Assembly (NCBI RefSeq): GCF_030362935.1
Contig: NZ_JAUCDY010000012.1
Location: forward strand, 10,518-74,517
Reading direction: 5' to 3'
From: Thiopseudomonas acetoxidans
GTDB lineage: Bacteria; Pseudomonadota; Gammaproteobacteria; Pseudomonadales; Pseudomonadaceae
Length of the DNA stretch: 64,000 nucleotides
The translations under genes and the position numbers were made by a program. The notes beneath the pieces are model-generated. The model had not been told where the DNA came from. It did not search any database and saw nothing but the letters and a program-made list of their open reading frames with translations. Positions 1-8,872 of the stretch are shown here, piece by piece; within the stretch, counting starts at the first letter, position 1; each line of letters starts with the position of its first letter.

Positions 1-1398
1 GGTGAAACCCAGCTGACCCCAGAAGAAAAGCTGTTGCGTGCCATTTTTGGTGAAAAAGCCTCTGATGTTAAAGACACTTCTTTGCGTGTACCTACAGGTA
101 CTACCGGTACTGTAATTGATGTGCAGGTGTTTACCCGTGATGGAGTTGAGCGTGATAGTCGTGCGTTAGCGATTCAGAAGATCCAACTGGATCAGATTCG
201 TAAGGACTTAAACGAAGAGTTCCGCATTGTGGAAGGCGCCACTTTCTCCCGCTTGCGCTCACACCTTGTAGGTCATAAGGTTGATGGTGGTGCAGGTCTT
301 AAGAAGGGTACTGAGCTGACCAATGAGATTCTTGATGGGATCGAATTGAATCAATGGTTCAAGCTGCGCATGGCGGATGACAAGCTCAATGACGAGCTGG
401 AGAAATCGCAGGCTTACCTGTCTGATCGTCGCAAGCTCATTGATGAGAAGTTCGAAGACAAAAAGCGCAAGCTAACCCAGAGCGATGATTTAGCACCTGG
501 TGTTTTGAAAATTGTTAAAGTTTACTTGGCCATTAAGCGTCGCATCCAACCAGGTGACAAGATGGCTGGTCGCCACGGTAACAAGGGTGTGGTTTCTGTC
601 ATCATGCCGGTAGAAGATATGCCGCACGATGAAAATGGCGTGCCTGTTGATATCGTGCTTAACCCACTCGGTGTACCTTCGCGAATGAACGTGGGTCAGG
701 TTTTAGAAACCCACCTTGGTTTGGCAGCTCACGGATTAGGCGAAAAAATTAACCTAATGCTGGAGCAACAGCGCAAGGTCATTGATTTACGTAAGTTCCT
801 TAACAAAATTTATAACGAAATTGGTGGTGCTGACGAAGACAGAGTCGATCTCGATTTGCTCAGCGACCAAGAAATTATGGACTTAGCGAACAACCTGCGT
901 AACGGCGTACCTATGGCAACACCTGTGTTTGATGGTGCTTCTGAGCAAGAAATTAAAGCCATGCTTAAGCTGGCAGATTTGCCAGAAAGCGGGCAAATGA
1001 AGCTGTTTGATGGCCGTACGGGTGATGCTTTTGACCGTCCAGTCACTGTTGGTTACATGTATATGCTCAAACTTAACCACTTGGTTGATGACAAAATGCA
1101 TGCGCGTTCAACAGGTTCTTACAGCTTGGTTACTCAGCAGCCGCTTGGTGGTAAAGCGCAGTTTGGTGGTCAACGCTTCGGTGAGATGGAAGTGTGGGCG
1201 CTGGAAGCCTATGGTGCCGCATACACCCTGCAAGAAATGCTTACTGTTAAGTCGGATGATGTGAATGGCCGTACCAAGATGTATAAAAACATCGTTGACG
1301 GTGATCATCGTATGGAAGCTGGCATGCCAGAGTCCTTTAACGTATTGATCAAAGAAATCCGTTCGCTCGGAATTGATATTGAATTGGAATCCGAATAA
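1..1398 (+). CDS. rpoB: RNA polymerase subunit beta, C-terminal part (5' end outside window)
   Basis: This is the last 465 codons of the beta subunit of RNA polymerase; the reading frame is already open at base 1, so the gene starts upstream of the window. The visible part holds the conserved beta core that contacts the active site and the C-terminal clamp region. Recognisable stretches are the lysine-rich GDKMAGRHGNKGVVS segment and the QPLGGKAQFGGQRFGEMEVWALEAYGA block close to the end. The rifampicin-binding region lies upstream and cannot be judged here. rpoC follows after 61 bases, as in the standard rpoBC operon. Confidence 0.98.
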   Translation, partial: GETQLTPEEKLLRAIFGEKASDVKDTSLRVPTGTTGTVIDVQVFTRDGVERDSRALAIQKIQLDQIRKDLNEEFRIVEGATFSRLRSHLVGHKVDGGAGLKKGTELTNEILDGIELNQWFKLRMADDKLNDELEKSQAYLSDRRKLIDEKFEDKKRKLTQSDDLAPGVLKIVKVYLAIKRRIQPGDKMAGRHGNKGVVSVIMPVEDMPHDENGVPVDIVLNPLGVPSRMNVGQVLETHLGLAAHGLGEKINLMLEQQRKVIDLRKFLNKIYNEIGGADEDRVDLDLLSDQEIMDLANNLRNGVPMATPVFDGASEQEIKAMLKLADLPESGQMKLFDGRTGDAFDRPVTVGYMYMLKLNHLVDDKMHARSTGSYSLVTQQPLGGKAQFGGQRFGEMEVWALEAYGAAYTLQEMLTVKSDDVNGRTKMYKNIVDGDHRMEAGMPESFNVLIKEIRSLGIDIELESE

Positions 1399-1459
1399 CC
1401 CGCGTGCGTATTAGCAGTGCTGCCTAGCAGCGCTGCCCGCTCCGTCAGGAGGAAAGGCC

Positions 1460-4400
1460 TTGAAAGACTTATTGAATTTAATTAAAAACCAAAACGAAGT
1501 GGAAGAGTTTGATGCGATTAAGATTTCTTTAGCATCACCGGAACTGATTCGTTCTTGGTCCTTTGGCGAAGTTAAAAAGCCAGAAACCATTAACTACCGT
1601 ACCTTTAAGCCTGAGCGAGATGGTCTGTTCTGTGCCAAAATCTTTGGCCCAGTTAAAGACTACGAGTGTTTATGTGGTAAGTACAAGCGTCTAAAACATC
1701 GCGGTGTAATCTGTGAGAAGTGTGGCGTTGAGGTGGCTTTGTCTAAAGTACGTCGTGAGCGTATGGCGCACATTGAGCTGGCTTCACCTGTTGCCCATAT
1801 TTGGTTCTTAAAATCACTGCCAAGTCGTATCGGTTTGCTACTCGATATGACCTTGCGCGATATCGAGCGCGTGCTTTATTTTGAAAGCTATGTGGTGGTT
1901 GAACCGGGTCAGGCAGCGGGTCTAGAAAAATTTCAGCTGCTGAATGACGAGCAATATTACGAAGCTTTAGAAGAATATGGCGACGAATTTGATGCGCGCA
2001 TGGGTGCTGAAGCCATTCGTGAGCTGTTAATCAGCCTTGATTTGGAATATGAGATCAACGCGTTGCGTGAAGAGATTCCGCAGACTAACTCTGAAACCAA
2101 AATCAAAAAACTATCCAAGCGTTTAAAGCTAATGGAAGCGTTCCACAGTTCAGGTAACAAGCCCGAGTGGATGATTTTTACAGTGTTGCCGGTACTGCCG
2201 CCTGACTTACGTCCACTGGTTCCTTTGGATGGTGGCCGTTTTGCGACCTCAGATCTTAACGACCTATACCGCCGTGTAATTAACCGTAATAACCGCCTGA
2301 AGCGTCTGCTAGAGCTGTCTGCGCCTGATATTATCGTGCGTAACGAAAAGCGTATGCTGCAGGAATCCGTGGATGCACTGTTAGATAACGGTCGTCGCGG
2401 GCGTGCCATTACTGGCAGCAACAAGCGTCCTCTGAAATCCTTGGCTGACATGATTAAGGGTAAGCAGGGTCGTTTCCGTCAGAACTTGCTAGGTAAACGT
2501 GTTGACTACTCCGGTCGTTCCGTAATTGTAGTGGGTCCTACACTGCGTCTACATCAGTGTGGTCTACCGAAGAAAATGGCGCTGGAATTATTTAAGCCCT
2601 TTATTTTCGGTAAGCTTGAAGAGCGTGGTTTAGCTACCACCATTAAAGCTGCCAAGAAAATGGTTGAGCGCGAATTGCCCGAGGTTTGGGACGTTCTCGC
2701 TGAGGTGATTCGTGAGCATCCAGTACTGCTGAACCGTGCGCCAACACTACACCGTTTGGGTATTCAGGCGTTTGAGCCGGTGCTGATTGAAGGTAAAGCC
2801 ATTCAACTGCACCCACTGGTCTGTGCAGCTTATAACGCTGACTTTGACGGTGACCAGATGGCCGTTCACGTGCCGCTGACGATTGAGGCTCAGCTAGAAG
2901 CGCGTGCGTTGATGATGTCAACCAACAATATTTTGTCACCAGCCAATGGCGAGCCGATCATTGTTCCTTCGCAGGACGTGGTATTGGGTCTTTACTACAT
3001 GACCCGTGAGGCGATCAACGTCAAAGGTGAAGGTCGTATTTTTGCAGATTTGCAAGAAGTAGACCGTGCCTACCGTTCAGGTCAGGCAGCACTGCACGCC
3101 AAAGTTAAAGTGCGTATTTTTGAAAAAGTTATTGATACCAGTGGTGGTGTCATAGAGCAAACTCGCATTGTAGACACCACAGTTGGTCGCGCCTTGTTAT
3201 TCCAAATTGTTCCCCTAGGCTTGTCTTACGATTTGGTTAACCTACCGATGAAAAAGAAAGCGATTTCTAACCTGATCAATCAGTGCTACCGCGTGGTTGG
3301 CTTGAAGGAAACCGTTATCTTCGCTGACCAGCTGATGTACGCAGGTTTCGCTTACTCAACGATTTCTGGCGTCTCTGTGGGTGTGAATGACTTTGTTATT
3401 CCGCAAGAAAAAGCCAAAATCATTGATCGCGCTACTAACGAAGTTAAAGAAATTGAAAAGCAGTTCTCCAACGGTCTAGTTACCCAAGGTGAGAAGTACA
3501 ACAAGGTAATTGACCTTTGGTCCAAGGCCAACGACGAAATCTCTAAAGCGATGATGGCGAACCTATCCAGTGAACCAGTGATTGATCGTGACGGTAACAA
3601 AACCACACAAGAGTCCTTTAACTCCATGTACATGATGGCGGATTCAGGTGCTCGAGGTTCTGCTGCACAGATTCGTCAGCTAGCCGGTATGCGTGGGCTG
3701 ATGGCTAAACCGGACGGTTCTATTATTGAAACGCCCATTACGGCGAACTTCCGTGAAGGCCTAAACGTACTGCAGTACTTTATTTCTACCCACGGTGCGC
3801 GTAAAGGTCTTGCGGATACGGCTCTTAAAACAGCTAACTCGGGATACCTAACGCGTCGCCTCGTGGACGTAGCACAGGACTTGGTCGTAACTGAGTTTGA
3901 CTGCGGCACAGAGGAAGGTTTGTGGATGACACCGCACATTGAAGGTGGTGATGTTGTTGAGCCGCTGGGCGAGCGCGTATTGGGCCGAGTAGTGGCGCGC
4001 GATGTGGTTGACCCTGTCAGCAAGGAAGTGCTGGTTCCTGCTGGTACATTAGTTGATGAGAAGTGGGTTAATTACATTGAGAACAACAGTATTGATGAAA
4101 TACTGGTGCGATCTTCACTTACCTGTGAAACACGTCATGGAATTTGCTCTAACTGTTATGGTCGCGACCTTGCGCGTGGTCACTTAGTGAATCAGGGTGA
4201 GGCAGTGGGCGTAATTGCTGCCCAGTCCATTGGTGAACCGGGTACACAGTTAACGATGCGTACGTTCCACATCGGTGGTGCTGCAAGCCGTACTTCCGCT
4301 ACAGACAGCGTACAGGTTAAAAATGGCGGTACAGTACGCCTCATTAACCTTAAGCATGTAACGCGTGAAGATAAATCACTGGTTTCAGTGTCACGTTCTG

Positions 4401-5659
4401 GTGAGTTAGCTATCGCTGATGAGTTTGGTCGTGAGCGTGAGCGTTATAAGCTGCCCTACGGTGCAGTGGTTTCAGTTGCAGAAGGCGAAACAGTAAAAGC
4501 CGGCGCAATCGTAGCTAAGTGGGATCCGCACACCCACCCAATCATCAGTGAGACAACGGGCATTGTACAGTTCGTGGGCATGGAAAGTGGTATTACCATC
4601 AAACGCCAAACCGATGAACTAACAGGCTTAACCAATATCGAAGTAATGGATGCACAGGAGCGTCCAGCAGCGGGTAAAGATATCCGCCCAGCAATTAAGC
4701 TGGTTGACGATAAGGGTGAAGACTTACTGATTCCAGGTACAGACTTAATTGCACAGTACTTCTTACCAGCGCATGCGCTAGTGAGTCTGAATGATGGCGA
4801 TCGTATTAGCATTGGTGACGTGATTGCGCGTATTCCGCAAGAAACCTCCAAAACTCGTGATATTACCGGTGGTTTGCCGCGTGTTGCTGACTTATTCGAA
4901 GCGCGTCGTCCAAAAGAAGCCTCTATTCTGGCTGAAATCAGCGGAATTATTTCCTTTGGTAAAGAAACCAAAGGCAAGCGTCGCTTAGTCATTACCCCAA
5001 CTGACGGTAGCGAACCTTATGAAGAATTAATTCATAAGTGGCGTCACCTAAACGTGTTTGAGGGTGAGCAAGTTAGCCGCGGTGAAGTAATCTCTGATGG
5101 TCCAAGCAACCCGCATGATATCTTGCGTTTGCTGGGTGTCAGTGCGTTAGCGCGTTACATTGTGACTGAGATTCAAGAAGTTTATCGTTTGCAGGGTGTG
5201 AAAATTAACGATAAGCACATTGAAACAATTCTGCGTCAAATGCTGCGTAAAGTAGACATCCTAGAACCCGGTGACTCTAACTTCATCAAGGGTGAGCAGG
5301 TTGAGTACACTAGCGTGTTGCAGGAAAACGAAGAATTAGCTGCAAAGGATCGGTTCGTTGCTAAATACGAGCGTGTATTGCTGGGTATTACTAAAGCATC
5401 GCTTTCAACTGAATCTTTCATTTCTGCTGCTTCGTTCCAGGAAACAACACGTGTTCTGACGGAAGCTGCAGTAACAGGTAAGCGTGATTTCCTGCGTGGC
5501 TTGAAAGAAAACGTGGTTGTTGGTCGTTTGATTCCAGCAGGAACAGGTTTGACTTATCACGCTGAGCGTAAGAGTAGACGTGCTAATGTTGATACAAAAC
5601 AAGATGTTAGTGCCACTGAATTTGAAGCATTCAGTGAAGCGCTAAATTCTATTGAGTAA
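1460..5659 (+). CDS. rpoC: RNA polymerase subunit beta' (TTG start)
   Basis: A full-length 1399-residue beta' subunit, the catalytic half of RNA polymerase. The magnesium-binding NADFDGDQ motif has its aspartates at 461, 463 and 465. The N-terminal zinc ribbon is C70/C72/C85/C88, and the second zinc site is C815/C889/C896/C899. The start is TTG, eight bases after a perfect AGGAGG; no ATG fits the conserved MKDLLNL N-terminus, and from memory Pseudomonas rpoC also uses TTG. It is cotranscribed with rpoB and ends in a hairpin that overlaps its stop codon. Confidence 0.98.
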   Translation: MKDLLNLIKNQNEVEEFDAIKISLASPELIRSWSFGEVKKPETINYRTFKPERDGLFCAKIFGPVKDYECLCGKYKRLKHRGVICEKCGVEVALSKVRRERMAHIELASPVAHIWFLKSLPSRIGLLLDMTLRDIERVLYFESYVVVEPGQAAGLEKFQLLNDEQYYEALEEYGDEFDARMGAEAIRELLISLDLEYEINALREEIPQTNSETKIKKLSKRLKLMEAFHSSGNKPEWMIFTVLPVLPPDLRPLVPLDGGRFATSDLNDLYRRVINRNNRLKRLLELSAPDIIVRNEKRMLQESVDALLDNGRRGRAITGSNKRPLKSLADMIKGKQGRFRQNLLGKRVDYSGRSVIVVGPTLRLHQCGLPKKMALELFKPFIFGKLEERGLATTIKAAKKMVERELPEVWDVLAEVIREHPVLLNRAPTLHRLGIQAFEPVLIEGKAIQLHPLVCAAYNADFDGDQMAVHVPLTIEAQLEARALMMSTNNILSPANGEPIIVPSQDVVLGLYYMTREAINVKGEGRIFADLQEVDRAYRSGQAALHAKVKVRIFEKVIDTSGGVIEQTRIVDTTVGRALLFQIVPLGLSYDLVNLPMKKKAISNLINQCYRVVGLKETVIFADQLMYAGFAYSTISGVSVGVNDFVIPQEKAKIIDRATNEVKEIEKQFSNGLVTQGEKYNKVIDLWSKANDEISKAMMANLSSEPVIDRDGNKTTQESFNSMYMMADSGARGSAAQIRQLAGMRGLMAKPDGSIIETPITANFREGLNVLQYFISTHGARKGLADTALKTANSGYLTRRLVDVAQDLVVTEFDCGTEEGLWMTPHIEGGDVVEPLGERVLGRVVARDVVDPVSKEVLVPAGTLVDEKWVNYIENNSIDEILVRSSLTCETRHGICSNCYGRDLARGHLVNQGEAVGVIAAQSIGEPGTQLTMRTFHIGGAASRTSATDSVQVKNGGTVRLINLKHVTREDKSLVSVSRSGELAIADEFGRERERYKLPYGAVVSVAEGETVKAGAIVAKWDPHTHPIISETTGIVQFVGMESGITIKRQTDELTGLTNIEVMDAQERPAAGKDIRPAIKLVDDKGEDLLIPGTDLIAQYFLPAHALVSLNDGDRISIGDVIARIPQETSKTRDITGGLPRVADLFEARRPKEASILAEISGIISFGKETKGKRRLVITPTDGSEPYEELIHKWRHLNVFEGEQVSRGEVISDGPSNPHDILRLLGVSALARYIVTEIQEVYRLQGVKINDKHIETILRQMLRKVDILEPGDSNFIKGEQVEYTSVLQENEELAAKDRFVAKYERVLLGITKASLSTESFISAASFQETTRVLTEAAVTGKRDFLRGLKENVVVGRLIPAGTGLTYHAERKSRRANVDTKQDVSATEFEAFSEALNSIE

Positions 5660-5686
5660 CTAAGCTCCTAGACGGGTAGCTTAGTT
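5658..5686 (+). terminator. hairpin at the end of rpoC
   Basis: A perfect nine-base stem (AACTAAGCT/AGCTTAGTT) starts inside the rpoC stop codon. Only a short, weak T-rich stretch follows, so termination may be partial, allowing some read-through from rpoBC into the rpsL operon. The next promoter begins two bases downstream. Confidence 0.5.
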
Positions 5687-5687
5687 C

Positions 5688-5716
5688 TTGACGCGGGGCA
5701 AGACTGTCACTAAAAT
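5688..5716 (+). promoter_or_regulatory. sigma70-type promoter of the rpsL (str) operon
   Basis: TTGACG and TAAAAT are separated by 17 bases, each matching five of six consensus positions. Its place between the rpoC hairpin and rpsL predicts a leader of roughly 70 nucleotides for rpsL-rpsG-fusA-tuf. Confidence 0.65.
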
Positions 5717-5733
5717 CTTGTACCCTTAAATTT

Positions 5734-5777
5734 GGTGGGGCTTCGGCTCCGCCTTGTTATGTATTGTCGCAAGACAA
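5734..5777 (+). promoter_or_regulatory. two tetraloop-capped hairpins in the rpsL leader
   Basis: The first hairpin (5734-5753) has an eight-pair stem, two of them G-T, closed by a C(TTCG)G tetraloop. The second (5764-5777) is a perfect five-pair stem TTGTC/GACAA capped by a GCAA tetraloop. The second ends just before the rpsL ribosome binding site TGGAG. The placement suggests a role in translation or mRNA stability of rpsL; the function is inferred only. Confidence 0.4.
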
Positions 5778-5792
5778 AAGTGGAGCATATAG

Positions 5793-6164
5793 ATGGCAAC
5801 AGTAAACCAGCTAGTGCGCAAACCACGTAAGCGTATCGTCGAGAAGAACGACGTGCCTGCGCTACAGGGTTGCCCACAGCGTCGTGGAGTATGTACTCGT
5901 GTATATACCACCACACCAAAAAAGCCGAACTCAGCGCTACGTAAAGTGTGTCGTGTTCGTTTAACCAACGGCTTTGAAGTGTCTTCTTACATCGGTGGTG
6001 AAGGCCACAACTTGCAAGAGCACAGCGTTGTATTAATTCGTGGTGGTCGTGTTAAAGACTTGCCGGGTGTGCGTTATCACACTGTGCGCGGTTCTTTAGA
6101 TACCTCCGGTGTTAAGGATCGCAAGCAGGGCCGTTCTAAGTACGGTACCAAGCGTCCTAAGTAA
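5793..6164 (+). CDS. rpsL: 30S ribosomal protein S12
   Basis: S12 sits at the decoding centre of the 30S subunit and helps control accuracy. The 123-residue product is of normal length and carries the conserved TPKKPNSALRKV and GGRVKDLPGVRYH motifs. The lysines at 43 and 88, where streptomycin-resistance substitutions usually fall, are both unchanged, so the sequence predicts a wild-type, drug-sensitive S12. It is the first gene of the str operon, behind its own promoter and a structured leader. Confidence 0.98.
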   Translation: MATVNQLVRKPRKRIVEKNDVPALQGCPQRRGVCTRVYTTTPKKPNSALRKVCRVRLTNGFEVSSYIGGEGHNLQEHSVVLIRGGRVKDLPGVRYHTVRGSLDTSGVKDRKQGRSKYGTKRPK

Positions 6165-6184
6165 CTATTTTTTTAACTCGAGTC

Positions 6185-6250
6185 GATAAGAGTAAGGTCA
6201 GGCCTGTAAGTGAGTCCTGAGCTAACCTGAAGACCGTTTGAGGGCTTATC
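6185..6250 (+). promoter_or_regulatory. structured rpsL-rpsG spacer, possible S7 target
   Basis: GATAAG (6185-6190) pairs with CTTATC (6245-6250) one base before the rpsG start. Inside it, GGTC-AGG pairs with CCT-GAA-GACC, leaving a three-base bulge. The outer helix flanks the GAGGG ribosome binding site. In E. coli, S7 represses its own operon by binding the spacer between rpsL and rpsG; the equivalent position and strong pairing make this a candidate for the same control, but I cannot align it to the E. coli site by eye. Confidence 0.4.
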
Positions 6251-6251
6251 A

Positions 6252-6722
6252 ATGCCAAGACGTCGCGTAATCGCAAAGCGTGAAATTCTAGATGATCCAA
6301 AGTATGGAAGTCAGATTCTCGCAAAATTTATGAACCACGTTATGGAGCACGGTAAAAAAGCCGTGGCCGAGCGTATTGTTTATGGTGCACTGGAAACAGT
6401 TCAGCAGCGTAAAAACCTAGAACCACTGGAAACCTTTGAAAAAGCACTAGAAGCCATCGCTCCCTTGGTTGAAGTGAAATCCCGTCGTGTAGGTGGTGCT
6501 ACCTATCAGGTTCCAGTTGAAGTTCGCCCTTCCCGCCGTAACGCGTTAGCAATGCGCTGGCTGGTAGAGGCTGCGCGTAAGCGTGGCGAAAAATCCATGA
6601 CCCTGCGCTTAGCGGGTGAGTTGATGGATGCCGCTGAAGGTAAAGGATCAGCTGTTAAGAAGCGCGAAGACGTGCACCGTATGGCAGAAGCCAACAAGGC
6701 TTTCTCGCATTACCGTTTTTAA
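6252..6722 (+). CDS. rpsG: 30S ribosomal protein S7
   Basis: S7 is a primary assembly protein of the 30S head and lies near the exit site. The 156-residue product begins MPRRRVIAKREI and contains the conserved VEVKSRRVGGATYQVPVEV segment and the ALAMRWLVEAARKRGE helix. It is the second gene of the str operon, 87 bases after rpsL. In E. coli it is the autogenous repressor of this operon; the structured spacer upstream makes that plausible here too. Confidence 0.98.
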   Translation: MPRRRVIAKREILDDPKYGSQILAKFMNHVMEHGKKAVAERIVYGALETVQQRKNLEPLETFEKALEAIAPLVEVKSRRVGGATYQVPVEVRPSRRNALAMRWLVEAARKRGEKSMTLRLAGELMDAAEGKGSAVKKREDVHRMAEANKAFSHYRF

Positions 6723-6740
6723 TTTAGCGAGGACCTAACT

Positions 6741-8843
6741 GTGGCTCGTACTACCCCTATTAATCGCTACCGTAACATTGGTATTTGTGCGCACGTTGAC
6801 GCCGGTAAAACCACGACAACTGAACGTATCCTGTTTTATACAGGTGTTAACCATAAAATGGGTGAGACCCATGATGGTGCAAGTACTACTGACTGGATGG
6901 CGCAAGAACAAGAGCGTGGAATTACCATCACATCTGCAGCGGTTACAGCTTTCTGGGAAGGCTCAACCAAGCAGTATGATCGCTACCGTGTAAACGTTAT
7001 CGATACACCTGGTCACGTTGACTTCACTATTGAGGTTGAGCGTTCACTGCGTGTTCTCGATGGCGCTGTCGTTGTATTCTGTGGTTCATCTGGTGTTGAG
7101 CCTCAGTCCGAGACTGTATGGCGTCAAGCCAACAAATACGGTGTTCCGCGTATCGTTTACGTAAACAAATTGGACCGTCAAGGTGCAGACTTTAAGCGTG
7201 TTTTGGGTCAAATCAAGCAGCGTTTAGGTCACACACCTGTGGCTCTGCAATTGCCGATCGGTATGGAAGAGAACTTTGTTGGCCAAGTTGACCTAATCAC
7301 GATGAAAGCTCGTTATTGGGATGATGCTGACATGGGTCTGGTTTACCGTGAAGAAGACATTCCTGCGGATATGCTAGAGGATGCTGAAGAGTATCGCTCT
7401 TTGCTCGTTGAAGCAGCAGCAGAATCCAGTGAAGAATTGATGGACAAATATCTTGAAGGTGGTGAGTTAACCATCGATGAGATTAAAGCTGGCTTGCGTG
7501 CGCGTACTATCGCTGGTGAAATCGTTCCAGCAGTATGTGGTTCATCTTTCAAGAACAAAGGTGTGCCATTGGTGCTTGACGCTGTGATTGACTACTTGCC
7601 TGCGCCAACTGAGATTCCACCTATTAAGGGTGTGCATCCAGACAACGAAGAGCAGGTTGATGAGCGCCCAGCAGATGACAATGCGCCTTTCTCAGCGCTG
7701 GCCTTTAAAATCGCCGCTGACCCCTTTGTGGGTACTTTGACCTTTATCCGTGTTTACTCCGGCGTTCTAGCTTCAGGTGACGCTGTATTGAACTCAGTAA
7801 AAGGCAAGCGCGAGCGTGTAGGTCGTATGGTGCAGATGCATGCTAACGATCGTCAGGAAATTAAAGAAGTGCGCGCGGGTGACATCGCGGCTCTGATCGG
7901 CATGAAAGATGTGACTACAGGGGATACTCTGTGCAACATTGACAAGCCAATTATTCTTGAGCGTATGGACTTCCCGGAGCCAGTTATTTCCGTTGCTGTG
8001 GAGCCAAAAACTAAAGCTGACCAAGAAAAAATGGGTATTGCTTTAGGCCGCTTAGCGCAAGAAGACCCATCGTTCCGGGTTAAGACTGACGAAGAAACAG
8101 GTCAAACCATTATTTCCGGTATGGGTGAGTTGCACTTGGATATTCTGGTTGACCGTATGCGTCGTGAATTCAACGTTGAGGCCAACATTGGTAAGCCGCA
8201 AGTGGCTTACCGTGAAACGATTCGCAACACCTGTGAGATCGAGGGTAAATTCGTTCGTCAGTCAGGTGGTCGTGGGCAGTTTGGTCATTGCTGGATTCGT
8301 TTCTCGCCTGCAGATGAAGGCCAGGAAGGTCTTGAATTTACAAATGAAATTGTTGGTGGTGTTATTCCGAAGGAATACATTCCTGCAGTTCAAAAAGGTA
8401 TCGAAGAGCAGATGCAAAACGGTATTGTTGCCGGTTATCCGCTTCTCGGTCTAAAGGCAGCCGTTTTTGACGGTTCCTACCACGATGTCGACTCAAGTGA
8501 AATGGCGTTTAAAATCGCTGCTTCGATGGCGACCAAGCAGTTAAGCACCAAAGGTGGAGCCGTACTGCTTGAGCCAGTAATGAAAGTCGAAGTGGTTACG
8601 CCAGAGGATTACATGGGTGATGTAATGGGTGACTTAAACCGTCGTCGTGGTCTGATCCAAGGTATGGATGACACGCCATCAGGCAAGGTTATTCGTGCAG
8701 AGGTTCCATTGGGTGAAATGTTTGGTTATGCGACCGACGTTCGCTCAATGTCTCAAGGCCGTGCTAGTTACTCCATGGAGTTCTCCAAATACGCTGAAGC
8801 TCCGGCAAACATTGCTGAAGCAATTATTAAAAACCAAGGTTAA
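6741..8843 (+). CDS. fusA: elongation factor G (GTG start)
   Basis: EF-G is the GTPase that drives translocation of tRNAs and mRNA through the ribosome. The 700-residue product shows the GTP-binding motifs AHVDAGKT (residues 17-24), DTPGHVDF and NKLD, followed by the usual EF-G domains II to V; length is normal. The GTG start, preceded by GAGGA, gives the conserved MARTTPINRYRNIGI N-terminus. It sits between rpsG and tuf in the str operon, with short spacers that imply one transcript. Confidence 0.98.
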   Translation: MARTTPINRYRNIGICAHVDAGKTTTTERILFYTGVNHKMGETHDGASTTDWMAQEQERGITITSAAVTAFWEGSTKQYDRYRVNVIDTPGHVDFTIEVERSLRVLDGAVVVFCGSSGVEPQSETVWRQANKYGVPRIVYVNKLDRQGADFKRVLGQIKQRLGHTPVALQLPIGMEENFVGQVDLITMKARYWDDADMGLVYREEDIPADMLEDAEEYRSLLVEAAAESSEELMDKYLEGGELTIDEIKAGLRARTIAGEIVPAVCGSSFKNKGVPLVLDAVIDYLPAPTEIPPIKGVHPDNEEQVDERPADDNAPFSALAFKIAADPFVGTLTFIRVYSGVLASGDAVLNSVKGKRERVGRMVQMHANDRQEIKEVRAGDIAALIGMKDVTTGDTLCNIDKPIILERMDFPEPVISVAVEPKTKADQEKMGIALGRLAQEDPSFRVKTDEETGQTIISGMGELHLDILVDRMRREFNVEANIGKPQVAYRETIRNTCEIEGKFVRQSGGRGQFGHCWIRFSPADEGQEGLEFTNEIVGGVIPKEYIPAVQKGIEEQMQNGIVAGYPLLGLKAAVFDGSYHDVDSSEMAFKIAASMATKQLSTKGGAVLLEPVMKVEVVTPEDYMGDVMGDLNRRRGLIQGMDDTPSGKVIRAEVPLGEMFGYATDVRSMSQGRASYSMEFSKYAEAPANIAEAIIKNQG

Positions 8844-8872
8844 TCCCGCCAATTAGTAAGAGGTTACATATC

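Noticed and set aside
4456..4992. A 178-codon open frame on the - strand within rpoC
   Set aside because: rpoC is intact and conserved here; the antisense product is Ser/Pro-rich without any recognisable motif.
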